Shown: piece by piece, positions 33,976 through 44,968 of the stretch
How the letters are laid out: each line of letters begins with the position of its first letter
Numbering within the stretch: the stretch's first letter is position 1
Assembly: GCA_029718625.1 (NCBI GenBank)
Contig: CM056383.1
Coordinates: 20,437,930-20,501,929, forward strand
Direction of reading: 5' to 3'
DNA: 64,000 nt
Source: Synaphobranchus kaupii
Taxonomy: Eukaryota > Chordata > Actinopteri > Anguilliformes > Synaphobranchidae
The notes under the pieces: generated by a model
Told to the model about the DNA's origin: nothing
What the model saw: the letters and a program-made list of their open reading frames with translations, nothing else
Database searches by the model: none
Program-made: the position numbers and the translations under genes

Positions 33976-35165
33976 ATTCTTTTTCGATAGGGGCCAATGA
34001 ACAAAAACAGTACACATTGGGTAAAAAAAATGAAATTACCCAAACAACTAAGATTTGACATTCAAAGCAAATCTTCCTAAAACTTCATAAAGTAGATGGA
34101 GAACCTTATAAATTTCTAATAAATAGATAATAACCTTATATTATCTTGTGGACTGTAGTCGTGTCCAACAATGTTTCATCCCTACAGGCACAGTGGGCTT
34201 TATAATCAGCCTGATGAAGGAAACAACCTTCAACTGTGCTGTACACCAATCGACCTCAGCTCTGCTGTTTACCAATCAACCTCAGCTGTGCGCAGCTGTA
34301 GATGGGGGCCGTCACTGTCCAAGGTTTTAAATGCCTACCCTCCCAGTTTTTGGGAGACAATAGGAAAATCTCACAGAAGATATACAAAACTATATATTTA
34401 TAAAAATAAAAGTCTTTATTACAATGTAATTTTATAGTCCTATTATTTCCCCCATTTCACTAGCTTTCTTGACACCATAGTAGTTTTTGGTTGCGATGGA
34501 TTAATAGTGATTAAGGTGTGAGGCATTTTGGGGAGCGTTCACATGCAGAGCATAATTGTGAGGTGGGCATATGATATCACGATTGCACCAGTCGACCAAG
34601 ATATTCCCCTATCGAGTGCCCATTCATGTCCTTGTATGAGCAGGCCTCTTTGCCTGGCATGCTTTCACGTTCGTGATCATCTGTGGTCTCTATTTTAAGA
34701 TCAGAATAAAAAGGTTCCAGTCTTAACTGGTCTAACTCAATGCACACCTTGACCACAAGACCTACATGAGGTGTACAACACTCTCAGGTGAGCCCACTCA
34801 TTCACCTCTAAGTTTCCATTAAAAATAATATCTGCTATAGCTCACCACAGACTACTGTTATTGTATCCATTAAAGTATTTTTTTTTTCTTTTTCTTAGAT
34901 TCTACAAAAATAAACAAATTCCAATGAGCTCAGTTACAGTTCTGAATAATTAAAGTACAATATTTGCTCATTTCACCCCTATGCTAATATGCCGCCCTGT
35001 GAAACTAGATTAAGTTCAGCTTCAGCATACTGTTAATTTGACCCTTGGTACACCTCTGCAATCAAACTTTCAGGAAAAAAAAACCTTAGCCTGTGGTAAG
35101 GATTAATGGCAGCCATCTACAACAGTTTATACATCAATCAGTTTAACCGAGGAGGGTAAATTTTA

Positions 35166-35313
35166 TATGATAATTTGTTATCTAAAACAGTATTGGCATA
35201 GCAGGAGAATATGATAATTTGTTATCTAAAACAGTATTGGCATAGCAGGAGAATATGATAATTTGTTATCTAAAACAGTATTGGCATAGCAGGAGAATAT
35301 GATAATTTGTGAC
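35166..35313. repeat. 44-bp tandem repeat, 3.3 copies
   Basis: TATGATAATTTGTTATCTAA starts at 35166, 35210, 35254 and 35298 (partial). The full units are identical to one another, so the expansion is very recent. Confidence 0.97.
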
Positions 35314-35339
35314 CCTTGCGCAATGACTAAATGATCCCT

Positions 35340-35760
35340 GCCTTGATGGATATGCCACTTTCATCATGGAACTTTGGGAAACTTTGGAGGTGATGCACGA
35401 GATCTCCCCCGAGGTGAACCGCATTTCCATAATTTGCGCTTCTGCTCACATGACAGCGAGATGCAAATAAGTGCTTCTAATGACATCAGATGAAGTTGCC
35501 GAGGACAGTGTTTTAATGTGGTTTGAGACTTCCCTCTGGGGCTGTTATTGTCACCATAGAACATTGGTTACGCAGTCGCAACAATGGTCTCTTAATTGAT
35601 TCATTTAATTAGCGGGAGACGGGGCTGGTGTGGCATCTTGTCATCCGCTACCATAGGGGGGTCCCGACCAGCCAGCATGCACAGTCTGCTGCTTTAGACT
35701 GCGTGCACTCATCACCCCCCAATCAACATGTAATTACATGCAAATGAAAACCCATCTTAA
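35340..35760. promoter_or_regulatory. Candidate conserved regulatory DNA (unverified)
   Basis: Repeat-free, non-coding, with balanced composition and dense developmental-type motifs: octamers ATGCAAAT at 35461-35468 and 35738-35745, TAATTA at 35731-35736, and TTAATTGATTCATTTAATTA near 35592. This resembles vertebrate conserved non-coding enhancers, but conservation cannot be assessed from one sequence. Confidence 0.3.
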
Positions 35761-36249
35761 GTTGACCAATATAAAAAATATTTCCTCTCCTTTTGGGGAT
35801 AATTGATAGATAAAATAAAAGCCGTAGACATAAGTTTTTGAAAGCATTTTCCTCTCCTCCAGGAAGAAAACTCCATTGGAGACCATTAGCAGATGCCTTT
35901 GATTGAGGATTGACTCATTCTCTTGATGGCGTTGAGTCACCGAGGGAGGCGTGTTATTCAGGGGACTCCATTTAAAACCAGTGTTTCACAAACAGCCTGC
36001 GGTCTCCCTTGCTGAGGGCCTGCTGTGTGATGGGAGTGCAAGTGCATGCTGGATACAGATTAAAACTTCCTTTCTTTCTGAGTGCAGATGTTGTCACTAT
36101 CCCAACTAAATGACACCCCCCACCACCCTATCTACTGTGACCTTTTTACTGTGTACTAGCATTTCATCTCTCCTTTACCTGTGTGGGCCTCTATCTATAT
36201 CCCGTGCCCCAATTATATGAAGAATTCTCCCAAATGACTAAATGACCGC

Positions 36250-36400
36250 CATGACTACAAAGATTTGCAAATATGTATTGCGTTTTGCACATGTGAATCA
36301 CAATCTGCAAGTGTAAAATAGGACTTGCAATCGCGTGAGTGTGTGATTTGTAAATGTGTATTAGGATTTGCACATGAATACCGTGTGATTTGTAAGATTT
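36250..36400. repeat. Degenerate tandem repeat of GATTTGNAAATGTG-like units
   Basis: Variants of GATTTGCAAATATGTATT, GATTTGTAAATGTGTATT and GATTTGCACATGAATA recur about every 35 bases. Units are diverged, so it is an old array. Confidence 0.6.
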
Positions 36401-36660
36401 GTGTCTAAATTACAATTTACAGAGAATTATTTTAAAAATCTGCAAATTAAACTCACAATTTTACTATTAAAATGGAAATGAACACTCTTTCATTCATGAA
36501 TACACATTTGTAAACCAATGCAAAACTATTTTATTGGTATAAAATCGAATTTCAAATACAACTTCTGCATCACAGAGACACGGGTCTCATTGACAGGTGC
36601 TCAAATGTCAGCTTGCTCTTGCTCATCATGTCTTGCTTGCTCGTTTTAGGTATCAAACTA

Positions 36661-36716
36661 GCCTCAAACCATCACTCTGCTGCCAGATATGCAGTAGATA
36701 TGGATGGACCACTTTA
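36661..36716 (+). repeat. R1 interspersed repeat, terminal fragment (copy 3)
   Basis: Carries GCCTCAAACCATCACTCTGC, then TGCCAGATATGCAGTAGATA and TGGATGGACCACTTTAAGGG. This is the inverse of the start of the R1 copies at 45733 and 59744, so it is the far end of the family, about 55 bases long. Confidence 0.75.
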
Positions 36717-37245
36717 AGGGTTTCTTCTTTTGACTTATTTTCCCATAGAGTTCAATAGAAAAATGTATCAGGAGAAACAACCCCTTAGGCATTTTTGCCC
36801 ATGCGACCGTCTATGTAATGTTGTTTTCTGGGTATTTGATTGTTTATCAGTCATGACCAAAAATAACTGGTTTCCACAATGTCTGAATCTTGACAATGTA
36901 TGAATGTGAACAAAAAGACGTAGTTGCATTGTCACTTGGTAACATTATCAGGACAATTGAGAAATGAATGCAAGACAACGTAGACCTGATGACAGCGGGA
37001 TCAAAAAAGGACACACTAATTTGTAGTCAGTACCCAGCAACCACCATATTTTTTATTTTATTTATTTAGTTTTTTAAAGCAAGTAACAAATTTGGACCAG
37101 ACATTGGCCATACTAACATTATGTGACAGTAGACTATGTGTACAGCAGAGCACCTGCCATTTCCTGAAGATCAGGAAGACCATATCGATATCCGTCCAGC
37201 ACAGAGACAGAACATGGCCGTGTTCTTGGATCAGACTGTAATGGT

Positions 37246-39540
37246 GGCGTGACGTGTGAGGCAGGAGGAGCCAAATGCAGCAAGGGGATTCATTAAGCCC
37301 TAAGGCCACTAAGGCGGGAAACCCCGCAGTTAAGGGAGGGAGACAACACAACGAACAAGCCTACCGACGCTACTAACCGGCTCACTGTCACACGCCAATA
37401 AGTAGAAGCGCAAGGACAGGCTTCTCAATAGCCAGAAATAATACGCGCCATGTCTCGGTAACAAGACGCATAAGAACGGGCGAGTAGCGTAATGGCAAAA
37501 ATAAAACACAGTCAACAAACACTACAAAATAATATGATAATATATGAGGAGGCGAAAGGAACAGAGATCTAATGTTCCAAGGCTACTCTCAGACTTGCAG
37601 TGACACACAAACATGTCCACAACATCGCCCAATCTTCCCTATAGGAAGACATGTACCGAAAGATGAAACAGAACTACAGTTCCGAACAAAATCGTCAAAC
37701 TCCATGTACGGAGACAGATACCAAAAAGGAACGAACAGGACAGGCTGCACCGGACATTTACCGGCTAAAAGACCAAAGCGAAATTAGTAGAAAATAAACG
37801 CCCTACCTCTCCATAAAGAGGAATGTAACGAGGCGAACAGGAACAGAGATTTAACGTTCCAAGGCTACTTTCAGAGACTCGTAGTCAAACGCAAACATGT
37901 CAACAAAATCGCCCAAGCTCCATATGAGAGACATACCCGGAGAACGAACAGAACAACAGTTACGAACAAAATCGTCCCACAAGTAAAAAGGACAAAAACC
38001 GGACAGCTGCACCGGACATTACCAGCTAAAAGACTAACACAAGTTTGATAGAAAATAAACGCCGTGCCACTTGGTAAAAGAGGAATATAACGAGGCGAAG
38101 GAAACAGAGATAACGTTCCATGGCTAGTTTCATAGGCTCGCAGTCACATGCAGAAAACATAAAGGGGTAAATGCCCGATCTCCCAGGAGAGAAACATTTT
38201 AAAGGCGAACCAACGGAGCACCGTCGTCCCATAACTTTACTATCAAACATGACTAACGCAAGCTTAATTGAACACACGCCCTAGCCTCTCAGTAAAGGAA
38301 TATGTAACGAGGCGAAGGAACAGAGAGCTAACGTTCCAAGGCTACCTTCAGAAACGCGCAGTCACACACAAACATGTCCACAACATCGCCCAAGCTCCAT
38401 ATAAGGAGAGACACACCCGGAGAACGAACAGAACAAACAGTTCCGAACAAAATCGTCCCACAGGTAAAAAGAATGAACAGGACAGCTGTACCAAAAGACC
38501 AACGCAAACTTAATAGAAAATAGCACGGACTGCCTGTCAATATAATAAAGAAAACCCTGACTCACAACAAAGGGGGAACGTAGTCCACGAGAAGGAGACA
38601 AAACAGGGAACAAACGTACCGAAGCTACTAACCGGCTCACTGTAACACGGAAATGAGCAGAAGCTCAAACGCCTGGTTTCTCAGTAAGAAAACCAAACAA
38701 AGGCGAATGGAACAAAGAACTGCAACCCTATACTTCTACGAGCTAAGTAACTAAGTAGAAAGCGTGAACGCCCGATCTCCCAGGAGAGAGAAACATTTTA
38801 CAGGCGAAATAGAGCAGAGATCTGCGGTCCCATACTTCTACGAGATAAGTAACCAAAGAGCCAGCAAGAACAAAGCCCTGTCTCAGCAATGAGGCGTTAG
38901 AATAGGCGAGTAGCATAAATGGTACAAATAACAAATAACGCCCTGACTCACTGTATGGATAAAGCCCTACATCTCAGTAAGAGGAAAGGTAACGAGAAAA
39001 AAGGAAAGACCAGGAAGCGGCGACTGAAAGCGTGAAAAAAAAGAAGGAATTTAACCTTAATGCTAAACACACATAGGCAAGTCCCGCAAAAAAATAATAC
39101 CACACACTAAACAGTACAAATAATACCAGACCATACAAAACAAACAATCAATATCGAAGCCCCGAACGAAGGAAACGGGGAGGCTTATCTTCAATGAACA
39201 TTGGTAGCCTACATCAAAAATAAATTATTGCACTACAGTATGTGAAATGCACTCAAAATGCGCAAATCACAATAGGGCTATCAAACATATTGAAAAAACA
39301 GTGCTCGAGTGGAAACACGAACGTACATATGTAGCCAGGCGAGACCAACGGTATTTTAGATGCAAAAATACTTACATATCGGGAAAGGGAAACTTCCCTC
39401 CCTAATGCGTTTTCTATAGAGCTTGCGTAATACCAGACCGTTAAAACGAAAACTGCTAAGATTATAATGTACTCTATTGGATAAAAAAGCCAACAATTAA
39501 ACCAGAATGAACTGTAATGAATGAGTCAGGCTTACAGGGC
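37246..39540 (-). mobile_element. Putative LTR-like region of a Gypsy-type element, with internal tandem units
   Basis: Read on the minus strand, the right end gives TTGGCTCCTCCTGCCTCACA then CGTCACGCCA, which resembles the end of a fish LTR. A Gypsy integrase fragment lies immediately upstream on the same strand (39893-39774), as expected for a 3' LTR. The candidate minus-strand start is TGTAAGCCTGACTC near 39538. No exact target duplication or polypurine tract was found, and the length (about 2.3 kb) is large for an LTR, so the boundaries and even the LTR interpretation are tentative. Long stretches are ordinary-looking but purine-rich (A/G on the plus strand). Confidence 0.4.
37549..38540. 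repeat. Degenerate tandem repeat, units of about 220-280 bp
   Basis: The landmark GAGGCGAANNGGAACAGAGA, then TAACGTTCCAAGGCTAC, recurs at 37549, 37828, 38090 and 38308. CAAACATGTCCACAACATCG, GAACAAAATCGTCC and ACCGGACATTACC(A/G)GCTAAA recur within each unit. A further partial set of related blocks (AGTAAGAAAACC, GATCTCCCAGGAGAGAAACA) continues to about 38960. Units differ by indels and substitutions. Confidence 0.85.
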
Positions 39541-39773
39541 ATGGGGGGTATTACGAGTCTACGTTTTCAATCGATGAGTCAATCGTCACGAACCGTCTAC
39601 CAATAAAGTTAAAACACAGAGTTTGTGATTTCAACTAATAGTTTGGCTGCAGTAGCAACAAACGTCTCAGTTGAGCAAAAGGTCCCGCCGGTGTCACCGT
39701 CCGTGTGAGTGAGGCCAAGTACCATTTAGTGGTGGTAAATGGGTCAAGGTCAGTTTAGTGTCAAGTCCACATT

Positions 39774-39893
39774 ACTTTGTCACTGTCCCATTCATTCTTT
39801 CAACCAATCCACTGGTCTGTGGATGGTAAGGTGCGCAGAAGCTCCTCTCGATGTCCAGCTTCTGGCAGAGAGCCATATTCAGCTGAAATTTAA
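39774..39893 (-). pseudogene. Gypsy integrase fragment
   Basis: The minus-strand reading contains QKLDIERSFCAPYHPQTSG followed by LVERMNGTV. YHPQT-x-G-LVER-x-N is the conserved block around the glutamate of the D,D-35-E integrase core in Gypsy elements (the E of VER is the catalytic residue position). Only about 40 residues can be read before the match fades. It confirms that minus-strand LTR-retroelement sequence lies at this place. Confidence 0.75.
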
Positions 39894-40150
39894 TGGACAA
39901 CAGTCAGTTAGTACAAAAAGAAAACTGAGTGAAGGGAGCCTCAGCCATGTTTTTGGGTTTTTTTATTTTATTCAGACCCAAATCACCTGATTGATGCTCA
40001 TTTTTAATAGCCTATGCTCAATGTTTTCTGTTCACTCTCCCTTACTTTTCAAGCTAGTTTGCAATCACATCCAGTTTACATTTATTTACGACTTTCCCAT
40101 CTCCAATATTCTAGCAGAAGTTTAACGTTAGGCCTATAGCCTAAAATAAC

Positions 40151-41623
40151 ACTGTCGGTCATTGATTGTAACGTTAGATATTACGTGGCCTAAGAATAGA
40201 CATTGAATGGTTATATTTGCATATAGCCATTTTATTAGTCTATGCAAACATAAATCTTATTTTTTCTCAGATCGTAGAATCCAGTAGCCTACTGAAAATG
40301 TGGTGGATGGATGGCTGTATAGGAGAGATAGCCAGCCAAATCCGACAAACAAGCCAGATCTTGATGCGTTGTGTCTGTGTACAGGAGCCTGTTTCGTTTA
40401 TTAGTTTAAAATAGTATTTGGTAAAGATTTATTTGGACACCATAAAATATGTTTATTTGAACCTATTTATTTCTTCTATTATACAAAATAAGCAACAAAG
40501 AGCAGTGCATCAGCATTCAAGCAGTACAGAGAGAACTAATTATTGGCTTAAAAAGGGCGTGTATGCATGTGATTGGTTGAGTATGTGACGCGTGATTGCT
40601 AGCCGTCCATGGTCAGCTACAGCAAGAGGTTCTCTGACAGAACTTGCTCTGCAAACTCCCCCCCCGGTTCGCCGATGCTCATCGCCGTTGTTGTTGTTGT
40701 GATGTAGTCCTCTTTCCATGTGAGAAATAATTATAAGCGCTTTTTCAAATCTGGGAATTGAGTTTGCAATGACTCGATTTCGTACAGCTCTGCAAATGAC
40801 AACGTCAATTCTGACTCCTGCTCCACACAAAGAGCATGCCAATCTTTATATAAATCATAAACTATTTATTTGACTGTCGGTCATTGATTGTAACTGTCGG
40901 TCATTGATGGTAACTGTCGGTCATTGATTGTAACGTTAGATATTACGTGGCCTAAGAATAGACATTGAATGGTTATATTTGCATATAGCCATTTTATTAG
41001 TCTATGCAAACATAAATCTTATTTTTTCTCAGATCGTAGAATCCAGTAGCCTACTGAAAATGTGGTGGATGGATGGCTGTATAGGAGAGATAGCCAGCCA
41101 AATCCGACAAACAAGCCAGATCTTGATGCGTGTGTCTGTGTACAGGAGCCTGTTTCGTTTATTAGTTTAAAATAGTATTTGGTAAAGATTTATTTGGACA
41201 CCATAAAATATGTTTATTTGAACCTATTTATTTCTTCTATTATACAAAATAAGCAACAAAGAGCAGTGCATCAGCATTCAAGCAGTACAGAGAGAACTAA
41301 TTATTGGCTTAAAAAGGGCGTGTATGCATGTGATTGGTTGAGTATGTGACGCGTGATTGCTAGCCGTCCATGGTCAGCTACAGCAAGAGGTTCTCTGACA
41401 GAACTTGCTCTGCAAACTCGTTCGCGATGCTCATCGCCGTTGTTGTTGTTGTGATGTAGTCCTCTTTCCATGTGAGAAATAATTATAAGCGCTTTTTCAA
41501 ATCTGGGAATTGAGTTTGCAATGACTCGATTTCGTACAGCTCTGCAAATGACAACGTCAATTCTGACTCCTGCTCCACACAAAGAGCATGCCAATCTTTA
41601 TATAAATCATAAACTATTTATTT
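40151..41623. repeat. Tandem duplication, 762-bp offset (721-bp and 711-bp copies)
   Basis: 40151-40871 and 40913-41623 are almost identical. The only differences I see are one T (GATGCGTTGTG versus GATGCGTGTG) and a 9-base difference at CTCCCCCCCCGGTTCGCCGA versus CTCGTTCGCGA, which together account for the 10-base length difference. Between them the 20-mer CTGTCGGTCATTGATTGTAA is present in three tandem forms (40873-40932). Each copy holds the same minus-strand ORF of 97-100 residues with no recognised domain. The origin is either a recent unequal exchange or an assembly artefact. Confidence 0.95.
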
Positions 41624-41635
41624 ATCATAATAAAT

Positions 41636-41846
41636 TAGGGTGACCATATATTGGATTTCAAAAAAAGAGGACAGGGTTAGGCGGGCGTTATGAACATAAT
41701 ACTAGGCTATTTGTTTGTTTATATATGGTCTATGGAACAAGGAAATCCTGAACAGACATTTTAGAAATTTAGATCCTGCCTGGACGGATATTTTCAGTCC
41801 CAAAAAGAAGAAATGTCAGGGAAAAAGAGGACATCTGGTCAGCCTA
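41636..41846. mobile_element. 211-bp hAT-type MITE (TAGGGTGACCA ends)
   Basis: The left end TAGGGTGACCATA and the right end TGGTCAGCCTA are inverted repeats with one mismatch. AATAAAT is duplicated at 41629-41635 and 41847-41853, and the match extends to 8 bases if the first T is counted. The TAGGGTGACCA/TGGTCACCCTA terminus with AAAAGAGGACA inside is a common non-autonomous hAT type in fish. It abuts the second copy of the tandem duplication. Confidence 0.8.
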
Positions 41847-41971
41847 AATAAATTGTTATCTATTTTATTCTAGCTACGGCCAGGTGTCGACCCGGGGGAC
41901 TCGTTACGCAACGGCTAGAAAACATTTTAATTCGTAGTAGGCCTAGATGTCACACGGTGAAAAAGATTTTT

Positions 41972-42051
41972 GCAAAGGTGAGATTTGAACTTGCATCATC
42001 ACAAAAGAACCTACAGCGGGAGAAGCAACTGCTTAAACCAATGTGCCACCA
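41972..42051 (-). ncRNA. tRNA-like SINE head, minus strand (degenerate)
   Basis: On the minus strand an A-box-like TGGCACATTGG and, about 50 bases on, a B-box-like AAGTTCAAATCTCACC are in tRNA order and spacing. The stems do not pair well enough for a functional tRNA. Best read as the pol III promoter head of an old tRNA-derived SINE. Confidence 0.5.
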
Positions 42052-42292
42052 GAGAATTCTGAAAAAGAGCGTATCCTAAGGCTTTAAGAGGCAAGTTTTT
42101 GTGAGTGCAAGAAGTTTTGTGCTCTATGAAAACTGTCGCTTTAAGGCAAAGGGTATGCGGGACTGTAGGGTGTGGTTGTGAGGGCATCGTCCTGGGTGCT
42201 CTTCTTCTGAACTTTGTGAGTGCTATATTTGTTCTGCTAGTGTGGCGTTTAGCTGAAACATTGGTAGATCTAAATGGTAATGTTATATCAAC

Positions 42293-42368
42293 AGGTTAAC
42301 ACTGGCCTTAGCCTTGTGGTTTGAGCCATGACTTTCACACTGTAGACTCGTGTTCGAGCCCTGCCAAA
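42293..42368 (+). ncRNA. tRNA-like SINE head, plus strand
   Basis: The A-box-like TAGCCTTGTGG and the B-box-like GTGTTCGAGCCCTGC are spaced as in tRNA genes. No acceptor stem is formed, so a functional tRNA is unlikely. A T-run follows (42380-42393), which could end a pol III transcript. Confidence 0.5.
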
Positions 42369-43677
42369 TCTGAGCCATTAAGTTTTTTTTTTCCCGACAA
42401 AAACTAGGTGCACATGTTATGTTTTTCACATGCAAGAATAGTGCCAGAAAAAATATAATATTTGTCAGGCAGAGAAAATAAAGTTTAAACACAAGCTCTC
42501 TGTCACTTTCCCCAGTAGCTTATGTAGCTTCCACTTTATAGCTAGCATAAGTCATACAGTAGCTTAATAAATAATGATTATTTACTAGGCAATACAATCA
42601 CGTGTGGCAACCTTGTAATTTTGCAACAACTTTACTGATCAAAAGTCGCAAGACCAAGATTATTAATTATACAGGCAAGATAAATGATGGTCAGTTTCAC
42701 TGTTCATGGCCATTTAAGTAAGTGTTTATAACTTGATTTCCTTATGCAATATTAATATTCAAATTATATCAGAATGTTCAATACATACGTTTAGGAAAAG
42801 TCACAAAGGGATAGCTATATATAGGGATTCCATGACAGTAGATTTATTGAATTTCTTTGTGACAACGGTCATTGACCGGTGGCATTCCTAGTGTTATATT
42901 TTAACAACTTTATAGGCTACCGTAGCTACCTTGCAAAAGGCACGTTTGTAAAATTATGTTCGCTAGATAATCTACTGACATACACACCATTAGTAGGTCT
43001 ATCATGTAGGCTACAATAACCCATTAAAAACAAGTACGGTAATACATTTAAAAATATGACTAAAACTCAATTCATGTTAAAGGGGAAATGACAGAATCCA
43101 GGCATATGTTTCTTTTAGCCAGAATGCATGTGTGATTGCGTATATGTATGCATCTCTCTCTCTAGATTAAATTTTCTTTTTGTTCACAAATTTATATGCA
43201 TTGTCATTATCAGTTACTCATAACAAACAGAACAAAAAGAAATAATATTTCAACAAAAAACGTTTTCAACATACAAAAATGCGAAGTTACTCACGCATTC
43301 AAAGCACTGTCTATAATAAAACTAGCAAAATCTAGGCCTGCCATTAAAATTATTGATATCAAAATTAGGCCAAGTTACAACAAGCAATATTGGCTATCTT
43401 ACCTCGAACAAATTAAGCAAGCTCTATTCCAAAGCAATGCTACCCAATGTTTCCTAAATTATTTCATGCAACTTGGCCCTGTGCTTTTTCATCTTACCTT
43501 CAGAAAGATGGTCATTCAAACTTTGTGCGTCACATCAAAGTGTCAGCTAACAAAAAATGCTTCATGGAAGAAGACATCATTTAAATGAATGTTGTAAGCA
43601 GCTGAGAAAAAATTACACTCCAGAAAGGATATGTTTATACTTGGTTGTCCAAGTACAAAATGTTTTAACATTGCATT

Positions 43678-43706
43678 TAGATAGATAGATAGATAGATAG
43701 ATAGAC
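43678..43706. repeat. (GATA)n microsatellite followed by a LINE/SINE-like tail motif
   Basis: About seven GATA units, then CTACTTTATTATCCCCATTG. A similar motif (CTTTATTGATCCCC) often follows GATA arrays at the antisense 3' end of fish retroposons, so this may be a retroposon end. Confidence 0.8.
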
Positions 43707-43810
43707 AAGCTACTTTATTATCCCCATTGAGATATTTTTCTAGCAGCATATAACATTCTCATTTACAAACAGACATTTATGCCAAGAAACATTAATCTAC
43801 ACTAGAGAAA

Positions 43811-43841
<31 letters not shown>
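43811..43841. repeat. 31-base G homopolymer
   Basis: An uninterrupted G run after AGAGAAA. It may form quadruplex DNA on the plus strand and is a likely site of sequencing length error. Confidence 0.95.
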
Positions 43842-43842
<1 letters not shown>

Positions 43843-44896
43843 GGTGAATAAATAAATACAGATAAAATCTACTATGTGTATGTACATGCAAGTTTGTGGG
43901 TCAGATAAAGTTTACAATTACAATTGTGTAAAATTAATAATATAATGATATAATGAATTTTACTCATGATGTGGTTTTCATACACCCAAACCACTGGATG
44001 CAGACAATTGTTAAATATATAATGTATTCATTTGTAATTTTTTTAAGTGTAACAGCCAAATTGTTATTTACACTATAAATCATTGACATTTGACACTTTC
44101 ACATGACACATAAAGTTTGAATGGCCACATTAGTTTCATTAAATTATTTACAAAACATTGGGTAGCATTGCTTTGGAATACAGCTTGTTTAATTTGTGTG
44201 AGCTAGGATAGCCAATATTGTTTGTTGTAACTTGGCCTCATTTTGATATCAATAGGCCTACTTTTATTGCCAGGCCTCGGTTTTGCTAGTTTTATTATAG
44301 ACAGTGCTTTGTATGCGTAACTTGCCATTTTTGTACCTTGATAACGTTTTCTGTTGAGTTTTCTGTTATAGGCTACTTCCAGCCCCACACAACTATAAAC
44401 ACTAATCAGTCTTTAATTTCCCTGTCAACCCATGTATGATTATGAAGTTACATAAAAAATAAAATAAAATGTACCTATATAATTCAAATGCATGTGTCCA
44501 AGTGTTAGTTTTAGACTTGTACAGAAGTGTGTCAACTTTTTAAATCACATTCAGAACATTAGACATTAACACAATATACAAAGTCACATTATTTAAGCTT
44601 TGAAACAACCAATGCACAGTGGTTTGTCCATTAAAACTATGAAAGTGAATGTTTTCCCATTGATGGAATTGGTTGAAACAGCTAGAAATTGTAGAAGGCC
44701 TACCGGCATGCACTTTTATTAGAAATTACTGTTTGGTTTAGATGCAGCTGTCTTTACGTTCAGATCACCAACATAACTTAATGCATTATTATGGCGCTTG
44801 CCAAAAATGACACGTCATAGGTGCAGCTATTACCAGACGATAATCAGACCTTTAAAGAAAGGGTGTAGAGCATCCAACGTGTCTTTCCACGCAGTC

Positions 44897-44968
44897 ATGG
44901 TGGCGCAGTGGTAATACTAGTGTTAATATAAAACTAATAGCCTATCAAAGTTCGAATCTTGGCAAGCT
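44897..44968 (+). ncRNA. tRNA-like SINE head, plus strand
   Basis: The A box TGGCGCAGTGG (44901-44911) and the B box AGTTCGAATCTT (44949-44960) match pol III consensus well and have tRNA spacing. An A/T-rich part follows. The acceptor stem does not form. It is better preserved than the two heads near 42 kb. Confidence 0.6.

Larger units (their letters stand above)
26887..35165. other. Long gene-free stretch, mostly unique sequence
   Basis: No exon, RNA gene or autonomous element is supported. Recognisable contents are listed separately: CA microsatellites, a SINE, small inverted repeats and a poly-C run at 33882-33896. A duplicated 30-base block (CAATCGACCTCAGCTCTGCTG, then CAATCAACCTCAGCTGTG) lies at 34247-34295. 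Intervals such as 27600-28050 and 30360-30740 are repeat-free and could be regulatory. The short ORF at 27398-27586 follows a TTTCTCTGCAG that resembles a splice acceptor, but its translation matches nothing I know. Confidence 0.5.
43245..44365. mobile_element. Foldback element: inverted arms of about 230-240 bp around a 640-bp spacer
   Basis: 43245-43477 is inverted at 44122-44365. Shared blocks include AAAGCACTGTCTATAATAAA, AGGCCAAGTTACAACAA, CAATATTGGCTATC and CCAAAGCAATGCTACCCAAT. Arm identity looks like roughly 85 percent by eye. The spacer carries a GATA microsatellite and a 31-base G run. The true ends and any target duplication were not found, so the superfamily is open. Confidence 0.75.

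Noticed and set aside
35166..35313. CRISPR-like array
   Set aside because: The units are contiguous with no spacers, and the context is a vertebrate genome.
40540..40842. Minus-strand ORF of about 100 residues (also 41301-41594) as a gene
   Set aside because: Its double occurrence is explained by the tandem duplication. It has no recognised domain, and the indel between copies lies within the frame.
42293..42368. Functional tRNA gene
   Set aside because: A and B boxes are present, but acceptor and anticodon stems do not pair; treated as a SINE head. The same holds for 41972-42051 and 44897-44968.
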